This document shows, in pieces, positions 25,989 through 34,773 of a DNA stretch of 64,000 bases. The notes below the pieces were generated by a model. That model was not told where the DNA came from, made no database searches, and saw nothing but the letters and a program-made list of their open reading frames with translations. The stretch covers positions 62,001 through 126,000 of the forward strand of contig CAZJRQ010000001.1 in NCBI GenBank assembly GCA_964548535.1, given 5' to 3'. The translations under genes and the position numbers were made by a program. The stretch comes from CAZJRQ01 sp964548535. GTDB lineage: Bacteria > Bacillota > Clostridia > Oscillospirales > Ruminococcaceae. How positions within the stretch are numbered: position 1 is the first letter of the stretch; each line of letters starts with the position of its first letter.

Positions 25989-26876
25989 ATGAATGGTATA
26001 ATAATTAAAGCTATCGGAGGACTCTACACTGTAGAAGCCTCCGAAGGCTTATATGAATGTAAAGCAAGAGGGATTTTCAGAAAGAAAAATATATCACCAG
26101 TATGCGGAGATAATGTAGAAATCTCTTTTGAAGATGACAACACAGGTGTAATTGAGAAGATTTTTGACCGAAAATCTCTGCTAATAAGACCTCCACTAGC
26201 GAATTTAGACCTGCTAGTATTTGTCACATCAATTAGTGAGCCAAAACCAAATCTTTTGCTTTTGGATAAATTCATCGCAATAGCAGAGTATAAAAATATT
26301 ACCCCCGCAATAGTTTTCACTAAAATCGACAAAGGTGATTGCACGAAGTATGTTAAGTTGTATACACATACAGGAATTCCAGTATTCTCAGTTGATAATA
26401 CAACAGGTGAAGGCTGTGACGAAGTTCGAGAATTTTTAAAAGGAAAATTATCAGCTTTTACAGGAAATACAGGTGTAGGAAAGTCAACCTTGCTTAATAA
26501 TATTTTTCCGAATCTTGAGTTAGCTACAAATGAAATAAGCCAAAAACTTGGTCGTGGAAAACATACAACAAGACACGTTGAACTTTATAAGCTTAGTCAA
26601 GGCGGATATATTGCCGATACTCCAGGATTTTCAAGTTTTGATACTAATAGATATGATATTATATTTAAAGATGATTTGGCTAATTGTTTCGTAGAATTTC
26701 GAGAGTATATAGGTGATTGTAAATTTGTAAATTGCAGTCATACAAAGGAAAAAGGCTGTAAGATTATTGAAGCTGTAAAAGAAGGCAGAATAGAAAAAAC
26801 ACGTCATGATAGCTATGTTGAAATGTATGAGCAGGCAAAACAGCTTAAAGAGTGGGAGCATAAGCATTATGAATAG
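25989..26876 (+). CDS. rsgA: ribosome small subunit-dependent GTPase A
   Basis: 295 aa. Circularly permuted GTPase for 30S maturation. N-terminal OB-fold (about 1-65), then VFTKIDKGD (G4), GNTGVGKSTLLNN (G1), GRGKHTTRHVEL (G2 region) and ADTPGFSSF (G3), then the Zn-binding C-terminal domain with FVEFREYIGDCKFVNCSHTKEKGC (given here only as its Cys/His set). Five nt after prkC and overlapping thiN by 8 nt; the prpC-prkC-rsgA order matches Bacillus. Confidence 0.96.
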   Translation: MNGIIIKAIGGLYTVEASEGLYECKARGIFRKKNISPVCGDNVEISFEDDNTGVIEKIFDRKSLLIRPPLANLDLLVFVTSISEPKPNLLLLDKFIAIAEYKNITPAIVFTKIDKGDCTKYVKLYTHTGIPVFSVDNTTGEGCDEVREFLKGKLSAFTGNTGVGKSTLLNNIFPNLELATNEISQKLGRGKHTTRHVELYKLSQGGYIADTPGFSSFDTNRYDIIFKDDLANCFVEFREYIGDCKFVNCSHTKEKGCKIIEAVKEGRIEKTRHDSYVEMYEQAKQLKEWEHKHYE

Positions 26877-27495
26877 GTGTATCATTTTTACTGGCGGTGA
26901 GCTTAAAGATTATCAGCTCATATCCAAAAAAATATTTGAAAAAGCCTATATAATAGCTGCTGACAGCGGATATAATCATGCTATAAATCTAGATGTCCAA
27001 CCAGATTTAGTTGTTGGAGATTATGATTCTTTAGGTTTTGTACCTGATAAATCTAAAGAAGTATTAACTTTCCCAAAAGAAAAAGATGATTCTGATTTAA
27101 TGCTTGCCGTTCGTGAAGCGCTAAAGCGTGGCTACAAAGAGATTATAATTATAGGCGCATTAGGCGGAAGATTTGACCATACAATTGCAAATTTGCAAAC
27201 TTTAGGATTTATATCAAACCATGGTGCAGTTGGAAAAATAGTAAGTGCTACGGAAGAAATAACTTTACTAGAAGCTGGAGAATATAAGGTGAAAAAGGAT
27301 GAAACTCGTTCACTTTCACTCTTGGCATATTCAGAAAAAGTAGAGGGTGTCACGCTAAAAGGCGTAAAATATCCTCTTGAAAAAGCGTTGATTACCAATA
27401 GTTTTCCTATAGGGCTTTCAAATGTTATAGTAGATGATTATGCAGAAATTTCATTTGAAAAAGGGCAACTTTTAATGATTTGCTCAAAATTATGA
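26869..27495 (+). CDS. thiN: thiamine pyrophosphokinase
   Basis: 208 aa. Converts thiamine to thiamine diphosphate. Motifs: IAADSGYNHAI, PDLVVGDYDSLG (metal Asp pair), FPKEKDDSDLMLAV and GALGGRFDHTIANLQTL. ATG 26869 overlaps rsgA by 8 nt. In Bacillus rpe sits between rsgA and thiN; here rpe is missing from the cluster. Confidence 0.93.
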   Translation: MNRCIIFTGGELKDYQLISKKIFEKAYIIAADSGYNHAINLDVQPDLVVGDYDSLGFVPDKSKEVLTFPKEKDDSDLMLAVREALKRGYKEIIIIGALGGRFDHTIANLQTLGFISNHGAVGKIVSATEEITLLEAGEYKVKKDETRSLSLLAYSEKVEGVTLKGVKYPLEKALITNSFPIGLSNVIVDDYAEISFEKGQLLMICSKL

Positions 27496-27551
27496 ACCAA
27501 AACCTTAAAAATGCATAATATGTAATATAAATTATTTTGGAGGTTTTACTT

Positions 27552-27641
27552 ATGAAAGTTGTAGTTGTAAAGAGCCCTAAAGTGTTGTCAAGTTTTTTAA
27601 GATTAATTTTTAAAATTAAAAAAGAGGAAGTTAATAACTAA
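27552..27641 (+). CDS. spoVM: stage V sporulation protein SpoVM
   Basis: 29 aa, far below usual gene-calling limits. Sequence MKVVVVKSPKVLSSFLRLIF continuing KIKKEEVNN: an amphipathic helix with the K-x-PK-x-L pattern of SpoVM, the peptide that recognises the curved forespore membrane and anchors SpoIVA. Strong GGAGG at 27539-27543. Position after thiN is the same as in Bacillus subtilis, which supports the call, and a terminator follows at once. It implies the organism makes, or descends from makers of, endospores. Confidence 0.85.
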   Translation: MKVVVVKSPKVLSSFLRLIFKIKKEEVNN

Positions 27642-27649
27642 TACTTATA

Positions 27650-27685
27650 AAAGGCGTATCGATAATTCGGTACGCCTTTGTTCTT
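27650..27685 (+). terminator. terminator after spoVM
   Basis: AAAGGCGTATCGA (27650-27662) pairs with TCGGTACGCCTTT (27667-27679, one G-T pair), followed by GTTCTTTT. Confidence 0.85.
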
Positions 27686-27725
27686 TTATAGAGCAAGTCC
27701 GCATAAAATTAATAGGAGGATTTTT

Positions 27726-28295
27726 ATGATTGAATTTGCTTTTAGAAAAACAAAAATAGGATTATCTTTTACATTTTTTGCACTTATTGCAGTAGTAACA
27801 GTTTGGGATACATCGTTGGGAGTTAAAGTAATTGTAGCATTACTGTGTTGTATTTTGCATGAACTTGGGCACATTTCAGCAATGTGTTTTTTCGGAAGTT
27901 CACCTGCAAGAATTATTTTTTATGCAGGCGGGATAAAAATCCAAACTGCCAAAAACAAGCTCGTTTCTCACGATCAAGAAATAATAATATTGCTAGCCGG
28001 CTGTACAGTAAACCTACTGATTGCGCTCATGATTTATATTTTGTGTGGACATCTTAATCATTTTGCGTATGCGAATTTATTTCTAGGAATTTTCAATCTA
28101 ATGCCAGTAAAATACTTTGACGGCGGAAGAATACTAAATGAATTAATATTAAACACAAAAATATATGATTTTATAAGAGGTATGTTCATTATTTTTCTAG
28201 CCGCAGTAATGATAAAAATGCTAATTCTGGGACAAGTAAATATTTCATTGTTAGTCACATTTGTATATATAACACTTGCCGAATTGCTGTCATAA
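27726..28295 (+). CDS. site-2 protease, SpoIVFB-like M50 metalloprotease
   Basis: 189 aa polytopic membrane protein. HELGH zinc site in CILHELGHISAM (about residues 44-48) and the second motif NLMPVKYFDGGRIL with the third ligand Asp (about 125-138). About five to six hydrophobic segments. Resembles SpoIVFB, which cleaves pro-sigma-K in the mother cell; there is no SpoIVFA gene next to it, so a general site-2 protease is possible. ATG 27726 with GGAGG at 27716-27720. Confidence 0.85.
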   Translation: MIEFAFRKTKIGLSFTFFALIAVVTVWDTSLGVKVIVALLCCILHELGHISAMCFFGSSPARIIFYAGGIKIQTAKNKLVSHDQEIIILLAGCTVNLLIALMIYILCGHLNHFAYANLFLGIFNLMPVKYFDGGRILNELILNTKIYDFIRGMFIIFLAAVMIKMLILGQVNISLLVTFVYITLAELLS

Positions 28296-28303
28296 TCGAT
28301 TTC

Positions 28304-28332
28304 TTTACAATTGAATAAATATATGTTATAAT
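28304..28332 (+). promoter_or_regulatory. promoter upstream of the TIGR03960 gene
   Basis: TTTACA (28304-28309), 17-bp spacer, TATAAT (28327-28332), about 70 nt before the start codon. Confidence 0.7.
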
Positions 28333-28403
28333 AATTTTGATATAAGTAATAATAAAAATAAAATAAAATTAGGGGTATGAATAAGAGAGGAATGTTAAAA
28401 TAG

Positions 28404-30242
28404 ATGAAAGAAAAAATTGAACAGCTTTTGTTAAAAACGCAAAAGCCTGCGAGATATATCGGAGGGGAACATGGCAGCGTAATAAAGGATAAATCTAAAG
28501 TTGATGTCCGATTCGCTTTTTGTTTTCCAGATGTCTACGATGTTGGAATGTCACATCTAGGTATGAAAATACTTTATGGGCTGAAAAATAATGTAGAAAA
28601 TTATTGGTGCGAGCGTGTTTTTATGCCTGAGAAAGATTTTGAAGCATTAATGCGTGAAAATAATATACCACTGTATGCGCTTGAAAGTCTTGACCCACTT
28701 ACTGAATTTGATTTTATTGGTTTCACTTTACAGTATGAACTGTCATATACAAACGTGCTTGAAATGCTTGACTTAGCTGGAATACCAGTAAAATCATGTG
28801 AGCGAAAAGACCTAACGCCAATCGTAATAGGTGGCGGACCTTGTGTTTGTAATCCAGAGCCAATGGCAGAATTTTTTGATTTGTTTATACTTGGCGAGGG
28901 CGAAGAAGTCAATTTGGAAGTCATGCGACTGTATGAAAAAATGAAGCCCAATAATCCAACAAAACAGGAATTTTTGATAGAGGCTGCAAAAATTGAGGGC
29001 GTGTATGTGCCAGCATTTTATGATGTTGATTATAATCAAGACGGTACAGTAAAATCAATTAATCCAAATGTAAATACAGCACCAGCTAAGATTAAGAAAA
29101 GAGTAATTTCCGACTTTGATAAAGTGTATTATCCAGAAGGTTTTGTTGTTCCATTCACAAGTATAGTACATGATAGAGCAGTTGTTGAAGTTCTAAGAGG
29201 TTGTATTAGAGGCTGCCGTTTTTGCCAAGCTGGATTTATTTATCGTCCGTTTAGAGAGAAAGAAATTGATACAATAGCTAAAGAAACAAAATGTCTTTGT
29301 GAGCAAACTGGCTATGAAGAGGTTTCTCTTTCATCACTTTCGACGAGTGATTATAGCAAAATAAATCAATTGCTTGAAACGCTTACTGATTATACTGATG
29401 AAGAAAAAGTTAATCTTGCATTGCCATCTTTGAGAATCGATAATTTCAGTAAGGAACTGCTTGAAAAAATTGCGTCAGTTCGAAAAAGTGGTCTAACTTT
29501 TGCACCAGAGGCAGGAACTCAGCGTCTGCGTGATGTTATAAATAAAAATATTACTGAAGAAGAAATTATGCGTTCATGTCGTGTTGCTTTTGAATCAGGA
29601 TATAGTACGGTTAAGCTATATTTCATGCTGGGACTTCCAGACGAAACTATGGAGGATATTGAAGGAATTGCAAAGCTTGCTCAAGACGTTGTCGAGCTTT
29701 ACTTTGATACTCCGAAGGAACTTCGCGGTAAAAATTTGCAGGTTACAATATCAACTGCAACATTCGTGCCAAAGCCGTTTACTCCGTTTGAGTTTGAACC
29801 GCAGGCTACTCCTGAAGAAATTGCGGAAAAGCAAAAACACTTGGTAAATTCAATTACTACAAAGAAGATAAAATGTAATTATCATCAGCAGAAAGTATCA
29901 ACCCTTGAGGCGGTTTTAGCAAGAGGTGATAGACGTGTTGGCGATGTAATTTATAAAGCATGGAAGAAAGGCTGTACACTTGACAGCTGGGACGAGCATT
30001 TCAAATTCGATTTATGGATGGAAACAATGGATGAATGCGGACTTGACACTAAGTTTTATGCAAATAGACTCCGTCCGTATGACGAGGTTATGCCTTGGTC
30101 ACATCTTGATTATTTAGTTTCGCGAGATTTTCTCATTCGCGAGAATAAAAAAGCACATGAGGCCCAAACAACCAGAAATTGTAAGGAAGGCTGTTCAGGC
30201 TGTGGAGTAAAAAAAGAATGCGGAGGTGTGTACTGTGGCTAA
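28404..30242 (+). CDS. TIGR03960-type B12-binding-like radical SAM protein
   Basis: 612 aa. The N-terminal third has a cobalamin-binding-like Rossmann region (FPDVYDVGMSHLGMKILY, GFTLQYELSYTN, IVIGGGPCVCNPEP) without a DxHxxG motif. The radical SAM domain has RGCIRGCRFCQAGFIYRP (three-Cys cluster) and EVSLSSLSTSDYS. The C-terminus is Cys-rich (CKEGCSGCGVKKECGG). Function unknown; it is nearly always followed, as here, by a TIGR03936/DUF2344 gene. GAGAGG lies 13 nt before the ATG. Confidence 0.9.
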   Translation: MKEKIEQLLLKTQKPARYIGGEHGSVIKDKSKVDVRFAFCFPDVYDVGMSHLGMKILYGLKNNVENYWCERVFMPEKDFEALMRENNIPLYALESLDPLTEFDFIGFTLQYELSYTNVLEMLDLAGIPVKSCERKDLTPIVIGGGPCVCNPEPMAEFFDLFILGEGEEVNLEVMRLYEKMKPNNPTKQEFLIEAAKIEGVYVPAFYDVDYNQDGTVKSINPNVNTAPAKIKKRVISDFDKVYYPEGFVVPFTSIVHDRAVVEVLRGCIRGCRFCQAGFIYRPFREKEIDTIAKETKCLCEQTGYEEVSLSSLSTSDYSKINQLLETLTDYTDEEKVNLALPSLRIDNFSKELLEKIASVRKSGLTFAPEAGTQRLRDVINKNITEEEIMRSCRVAFESGYSTVKLYFMLGLPDETMEDIEGIAKLAQDVVELYFDTPKELRGKNLQVTISTATFVPKPFTPFEFEPQATPEEIAEKQKHLVNSITTKKIKCNYHQQKVSTLEAVLARGDRRVGDVIYKAWKKGCTLDSWDEHFKFDLWMETMDECGLDTKFYANRLRPYDEVMPWSHLDYLVSRDFLIRENKKAHEAQTTRNCKEGCSGCGVKKECGGVYCG

Positions 30243-30939
30243 TCAACCTCTACCAAAAAATCACGCACTTGTTCTCGAACGTTATGAGTATCGCCTTGTA
30301 TACAGCAAAACAGGGAGAGCAAAATATATTTCTCACCTTGATTTGATGAGAGCAATGCAAAGAGCATTCAAACGTGCAAGAATCCCGCTTTGGTATACTC
30401 AAGGATTTAATCCTCATGCCTATTTAATGTTTCCGCTTGCATTAGCACTTGGTACAGAAAGCAGTGTAGAAATTCTTGATATTGCGCTAATAGAAAAGCT
30501 TGATTTTAATGAAATAAAAGATAGATTAAATGAAAATCTTCCAGAAGGACTTAAAATAATTTCAGTATCAGAATCCGTAATGAAACATACTGAAATTTCA
30601 TCAGCACAATATAAAATATCAATTAAAAGTACTATGCCAGCTAGCGAGATAATTGAGAAATTTAACGATTTTATAAGCCGAGAAACTATTGAAATTGAAA
30701 AAATGACTAAGCGAAAAAAAGTCAAAATTATCGATATAAAGCCGCATATAAATCTTTTGAATATATCAGAATCTGGTAATAGAGTAGTTTTAGATGTTAT
30801 ACTTCCAACAGGTTCAGAGCTGAATTTGAATACAAGTGTAGTAATTGATGCTTTTTCGGACATTGAAAATATTGATATTGTCGATGTTTGTACACAACGC
30901 ACAAAAATCATGGCAAAAAACGGTGAATGTTTTATATAG
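30235..30939 (+). CDS. TIGR03936/DUF2344 family protein
   Basis: 234 aa. YRLVYSKTGRAKYISHLDLMRAMQR-type opening and the segment YTQGFNPHAYLMFPLALALG are diagnostic of DUF2344, the constant partner of TIGR03960 radical SAM proteins (sometimes fused to them). Probably an RNA-related accessory; not characterised. GTG 30235 is 7 nt after GGAGGT and overlaps the upstream stop by 8 nt; the GTG at 30226 lies in the ribosome site. Confidence 0.88.
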   Translation: MANQPLPKNHALVLERYEYRLVYSKTGRAKYISHLDLMRAMQRAFKRARIPLWYTQGFNPHAYLMFPLALALGTESSVEILDIALIEKLDFNEIKDRLNENLPEGLKIISVSESVMKHTEISSAQYKISIKSTMPASEIIEKFNDFISRETIEIEKMTKRKKVKIIDIKPHINLLNISESGNRVVLDVILPTGSELNLNTSVVIDAFSDIENIDIVDVCTQRTKIMAKNGECFI

Positions 30940-30945
30940 ATACAC

Positions 30946-30974
30946 TTGAAATTGTTGTAATACTATGATATAAT
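30946..30974 (+). promoter_or_regulatory. promoter of rplS
   Basis: TTGAAA (30946-30951), 17-bp spacer, TATAAT (30969-30974). Transcription should start near 30981, about 157 nt before rplS. Confidence 0.82.
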
Positions 30975-30989
30975 ATTAGAGCATTTGAT

Positions 30990-31122
30990 TTACAGTCGGT
31001 GTATAGCCGACGAGAGTTAGTGCCATGTTCCGTATATCTTACGGAACGACATTAATGCGGATAGTCCTCTGGCTTTGCAGGTTTGAAAACATTGCATTAA
31101 GCGTATGAATATCTGAAAATAA
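30990..31122 (+). ncRNA. structured 5' leader of rplS (candidate L19 autoregulatory leader)
   Basis: Three helices can be paired by eye: GTCGG (30995-30999) with CCGAC (31007-31011); a perfect 8-bp hairpin GTTCCGTA (31027-31034) with TACGGAAC (31040-31047); and an outer stem TTAATGC (31052-31058) with GCATTAA (31094-31100) enclosing a G/C-rich element. This resembles a ribosomal-protein leader; an L19 leader class is known in Bacilli, but I cannot confirm membership without a covariance search. Confidence 0.6.
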
Positions 31123-31137
31123 TAGGAGGTATTTAAA

Positions 31138-31482
31138 GTGGACGCTTTAAAACTAATTTCAAACTCAAGCCTAAAGTCAGAAGTACCTGTTCTTAACATT
31201 GGTGATACTGTAAAGGTACACGTTAAGATTACAGAGGGTGACAAATCAAGAATTCAGATTTTTGAGGGAACAATCATAGCTAAGAAGCATGGTGGTATCA
31301 ATCAAACTTTTACAGTTCGTCGTGTAGCTCATGGCTGCGGAATTGAGAGAGTTTTCCCTGTACATTCACCAGCTGTTGATAATGTTGAGATTGTAAGATC
31401 TGGTAGAGTACGTCGTGCTAAGCTATACTATCTAAGAGATAGAGTTGGTAAGGCTGCTAAAGTTAAAGAAGCAATCAAGTAA
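31138..31482 (+). CDS. rplS: 50S ribosomal protein L19
   Basis: 114 aa. [42 protein letters not shown] and [21 protein letters not shown] end identify L19, which sits at the 30S/50S interface. GTG 31138 is used, with AGGAGGT at 31123-31129. Has its own promoter, leader and terminator. In other Firmicutes it precedes rbgA and rnhB, as here after the two signal peptidases. Confidence 0.97.
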   Translation: MDALKLISNSSLKSEVPVLNIGDTVKVHVKITEGDKSRIQIFEGTIIAKKHGGINQTFTVRRVAHGCGIERVFPVHSPAVDNVEIVRSGRVRRAKLYYLRDRVGKAAKVKEAIK

Positions 31483-31497
31483 TTTTGAGTTTTTAAG

Positions 31498-31530
31498 GGC
31501 TGACAAAAATTTGTCGGCTCTTATTTTTTA
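31498..31530 (+). terminator. terminator after rplS
   Basis: GGGCTGACAAA pairs with TTTGTCGGCTC (two G-T pairs) around AAT-type loop bases, followed by TTATTTTTTA. Confidence 0.8.
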
Positions 31531-31579
31531 TTATTGATAAAATAAAAATTATGTTTTCGGTATTTTTTTTGAAAAGCCC

Positions 31580-31608
31580 TTGAAATTTGTTGTGATTTTT
31601 GATATAAT
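31580..31608 (+). promoter_or_regulatory. promoter of the signal peptidase-rbgA-rnhB run
   Basis: TTGAAA (31580-31585), 17-bp spacer, TATAAT (31603-31608), 62 nt before the first signal peptidase gene. Confidence 0.78.
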
Positions 31609-31669
31609 AAATCTATATGATGTTTGGCAAATATAACTGTTTTAAATTAACAGAGAATAGAGGAATAAA

Positions 31670-32254
31670 ATGAGCGATCAGGAAATTCAGAATGACGATA
31701 AGTCATTTGATGTTTTAGATGAAATTTTAGAATGGCTTGAGTCTTTTGTTTTTGCAATATTTGTTGTTATACTTATTTTTATATTTTTGTTCAGAATAGT
31801 ATTAGTCCAAGGACCGTCAATGAACTCAACATTGGCTAATGGTGATAGGCTAATTATTTCGCATATTAATTATACTCCTAATAATGGTGATATTGTAGTG
31901 TTAAACAGTAGAGGTTTGAACAAAACAATAATAAAGCGCTGTATCGGAGTAGAAGGTGATTTAGTTGTAATTAATTATAACAATAATACCGTAACAGTAA
32001 ATGGTGAGGATGTTTCACAAGACTATATTAATGAAGAAATGCTTTTAATGCCAAGTTTTGATGAAAATTTCAAAACTGGAGAAAATATCTATACTTATAA
32101 AGTACCAACGAACAAAATTTTTGTGTTGGGTGATAATAGAAACGAATCAACCGACAGCCGCAGTTCATATGTAGGATTTGTAGATACTAAGGATGTTCTA
32201 GGCAAAGCAGTATTTAGAGTCATGCCATTTAAATCATTCGGCAAGATTGGGTGA
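31670..32254 (+). CDS. lepB: signal peptidase I (first copy)
   Basis: 194 aa type I signal peptidase with one N-terminal membrane helix (about 27-46). Catalytic Ser in VQGPSMNSTL, catalytic Lys in TIIKRCIGVEGD, and the conserved VLGDNRNESTDSR. The protein removes signal peptides outside the membrane. ATG 31670 with GAGG at 31659-31662. It ends 5 nt before the start of a second copy. Confidence 0.94.
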   Translation: MSDQEIQNDDKSFDVLDEILEWLESFVFAIFVVILIFIFLFRIVLVQGPSMNSTLANGDRLIISHINYTPNNGDIVVLNSRGLNKTIIKRCIGVEGDLVVINYNNNTVTVNGEDVSQDYINEEMLLMPSFDENFKTGENIYTYKVPTNKIFVLGDNRNESTDSRSSYVGFVDTKDVLGKAVFRVMPFKSFGKIG

Positions 32255-32259
32255 CTGTA

Positions 32260-32844
32260 ATGAATTTTGATGAAGATAACAATTCTAGCAAAACGGAATC
32301 ATTTTTAGATTCCTTGCTTAGCTGGGCAGAAACCATTGTTTTAGCGATTTTCATTGTAATTTTGGCATTCACATTTTTACTTAAAATGGTAGTAGTTGTA
32401 GGCAATTCAATGAATAATACTCTGCATCAAGATGATAAACTTTTGATTACTCATTTGTTTTATAAGCCAAGTATTGGAGATATTGTCGTAGTCAATTCAG
32501 ATGCAATAGATGAGGTAATAATAAAACGAGTTATAGCGTCGTCGAATCAGAGTGTGAAGATTGATTATAATGCAGGCACAGTTGAGGTAGATCATACAGT
32601 AATTGATGAGCCTTATATTAGAGCTGACATGGTTGATACTGGATTTTTTGATAATCAGTATTATAATTCTGAGGACGATACATATAGCTATTATGTCCCA
32701 ATGGGATATGTTTTTGTAATGGGTGACAATAGAAATAGTTCTACTGATAGCAGAGTAATCGGAATTGTGCCCAAAAGTGAAATTATTGGGAAAGTTTTTT
32801 ATAGGTATCATTCTGCTGAGGGTGATTCGGGAAGATTTTTCTAA
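32260..32844 (+). CDS. signal peptidase I (second copy)
   Basis: 194 aa paralogue of the preceding gene with the same plan: acidic N-terminus, one membrane helix (about 23-45), catalytic Ser in VVGNSMNNTL, Lys in VIIKRVIASSNQ, and VMGDNRNSSTDSR. Both copies keep the Ser-Lys dyad, so both should be active. ATG 32260 is preferred over GTG 32251, which overlaps the upstream stop. The repeated gene suggests divided substrates; which ones is unknown. Confidence 0.92.
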   Translation: MNFDEDNNSSKTESFLDSLLSWAETIVLAIFIVILAFTFLLKMVVVVGNSMNNTLHQDDKLLITHLFYKPSIGDIVVVNSDAIDEVIIKRVIASSNQSVKIDYNAGTVEVDHTVIDEPYIRADMVDTGFFDNQYYNSEDDTYSYYVPMGYVFVMGDNRNSSTDSRVIGIVPKSEIIGKVFYRYHSAEGDSGRFF

Positions 32845-32865
32845 TTAAGTTTTAAGGAGATAGAT

Positions 32866-33777
32866 ATGAGTCAGGTTTCAAAAGTACAGTGGTTTCCAGG
32901 ACATATGGCGAAAACACGTAGAATTATGCAATCAAATCTAAAGCTAGTTGACGCAGTGGTAGAGATTACTGATGCAAGAATACCATATTCAAGTCGTAAT
33001 CCCGAAATGGACGAGCTTGTTGGTTCAAAACCAAGATTAATTTTGCTGAATAAAGCCGACTCAGCAGACCAAGCTGTAACTTCAAGTTGGCTAGAATATT
33101 ATAAAAAGCAGGGGATTCCAGCATTAGCCACAGATTGCAGAAGTGGTAAGAATGTAAATAAAATTCATACAATGCTTAAAGAATTGCTTGCTGAAAAAAT
33201 TGAGCGATGGAAAGTTCATGGCATGGTAGGCAGACCTATCAGAATAATGATTGTCGGTATTCCTAATGTCGGAAAATCATCATTTATAAATAGGCTAGCT
33301 GGTTCTAAAAAGACAAAGGTTGAGGATAGGCCAGGTGTAACTCGTGGTAAACAGTGGGTAAATCTAGAAAACGACCTTGAGCTTTTGGATATGCCAGGTG
33401 TTTTGTGGCCTAAGTTTGAAGATAAAGCCGTTGGTGAACATCTTGCTTTTACCGGTGCTGTAAAAGATGATGTTATGGATATGGAATATCTTGCTTGTAG
33501 ATTTTTGGAGTTAATTAATAAGACTTATCCAACATTAGTTTCTGAAAGATATGGCGTAATAACTGATGATGTTCCTGAAAATGATGATGATTCTATCGGA
33601 TGTGTTCAAGGCTTTGAGTTTCTTGAGCGTATCGGTAAAAAGCGTGGATTCTTGATTTCAGGCGGAGAGATAAATACTGAACGTGCCGCAATTACAGTTA
33701 TGGATGAGTTTAGAAGTGGAAAAATCGGAAAGATTTCTCTTGAAAAACCTAATAATAAAGAGGGGACGAGTAGATGA
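32866..33777 (+). CDS. rbgA: ribosome biogenesis GTPase RbgA (YlqF)
   Basis: 303 aa circularly permuted GTPase for late 50S assembly. N-terminal VQWFPGHMAKTRR, then LLNKADSAD (G4), GIPNVGKSSFINRLAG (G1), DRPGVTRG (G2) and LDMPGVLWPKF (G3), then a helical ANTAR-like C-terminus. Good AAGGAG site. Overlaps rnhB by 4 nt (ATGA), as in the Bacillus rplS-rbgA-rnhB order. Confidence 0.96.
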   Translation: MSQVSKVQWFPGHMAKTRRIMQSNLKLVDAVVEITDARIPYSSRNPEMDELVGSKPRLILLNKADSADQAVTSSWLEYYKKQGIPALATDCRSGKNVNKIHTMLKELLAEKIERWKVHGMVGRPIRIMIVGIPNVGKSSFINRLAGSKKTKVEDRPGVTRGKQWVNLENDLELLDMPGVLWPKFEDKAVGEHLAFTGAVKDDVMDMEYLACRFLELINKTYPTLVSERYGVITDDVPENDDDSIGCVQGFEFLERIGKKRGFLISGGEINTERAAITVMDEFRSGKIGKISLEKPNNKEGTSR

Positions 33778-34388
33778 GTCTTAACGATTTTGACAATGAG
33801 TATAGAAAAGAATATAAACTTGTCTGTGGTGCAGATGAGGCGGGTAGAGGTCCACTTGCTGGCGATGTTTTTGCCGCCGCTGTTGTATTTTCTCCCGATA
33901 CGGTCATTGAAGGAATAAATGACAGCAAAAAGCTGACAGCCAAAAAACGTAATGCACTTTATGACGAGATTATTGAAAAAGCTGCGTTCTATTCAATTAA
34001 GCGTTCAACTATTGCCGAGATTGAGGATATTAATATTCTCAACGCTGCAATGCTTTCTATGAAACGCGCAATTGAAAATTTGGGATGTACACCAGATATT
34101 GCACTGATTGACGGCAATAAAACTCCAGAGCTTAGTATAAAGTCTGAGTCGGTGGTTAAGGGTGACGCAAAGTCACAATCTATTGCAGCAGCTTCAATTT
34201 TGGCAAAGGTTGCAAGGGATAGATATATGGAAGAAATGGCAGAAAATTTTCCGCAATATCAGTTTGAAAAGCATAAGGGATATGGTACAAAGCTTCACTA
34301 TCAAATGATAGATGAATATGGACCATGTGAAATACATCGAGTTAGTTTTCTAAAAAAGTATTATGACAGAAAAGCTAACAACACGTAA
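33774..34388 (+). CDS. rnhB: ribonuclease HII
   Basis: 204 aa. Removes RNA from RNA/DNA hybrids and single ribonucleotides. Catalytic residues in CGADEAGRGPLAGDV (D, E), NDSKKLTAKKR, ALIDGNKTP (D) and the later Asp in SILAKVARDRYME. Starts within the rbgA stop codon (ATGA) and overlaps yraN by 26 nt. Confidence 0.96.
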   Translation: MSLNDFDNEYRKEYKLVCGADEAGRGPLAGDVFAAAVVFSPDTVIEGINDSKKLTAKKRNALYDEIIEKAAFYSIKRSTIAEIEDINILNAAMLSMKRAIENLGCTPDIALIDGNKTPELSIKSESVVKGDAKSQSIAAASILAKVARDRYMEEMAENFPQYQFEKHKGYGTKLHYQMIDEYGPCEIHRVSFLKKYYDRKANNT

Positions 34389-34737
34389 AATAGGAAATAT
34401 CGGAGAAGATGCAGTTTGTAAATTTCTAATAAAAAACGGATATGAAATTTTGAATAGAAATTATACAATCCGTGGTGGAGAAATTGATATAATTGCAAAA
34501 AAGTCTGATATAATTGCTTTTGTTGAGGTAAAGTCGCGTAAAAAGGATTCGCTGACTACCGGCGAAGAAGCGATGACTAAATCAAAAAAAGCACATATAA
34601 TCAAAACTGCTGAAAATTATTTATTAAAATTGTCAGAACTATGCTGCTGTCGATTCGACGTTGCAGTGGTTCAAATTGAGAATAATAGAGCAGTTAAGCT
34701 GAAATATTATGTTTCAGCATTTGATGCAAGTAAGTAA
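34363..34737 (+). CDS. YraN/UPF0102 family endonuclease-like protein
   Basis: 124 aa. KIGNIGEDAVCKFLIKNGYEI, NYTIRGGEIDIIAKK and IAFVEVKSRK form the E-x-D-x-V-x-V-K restriction-endonuclease-like core (E, D, E, K). Function unclear, perhaps DNA processing. No evident ribosome site; it overlaps rnhB by 26 nt, so translation is probably coupled. Standard gene order after rnhB. Confidence 0.9.
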   Translation: MTEKLTTRKIGNIGEDAVCKFLIKNGYEILNRNYTIRGGEIDIIAKKSDIIAFVEVKSRKKDSLTTGEEAMTKSKKAHIIKTAENYLLKLSELCCCRFDVAVVQIENNRAVKLKYYVSAFDASK

Positions 34738-34773
34738 ATGGCTAAGCTAATTTATAAAGAAGGGTGAAATTTT

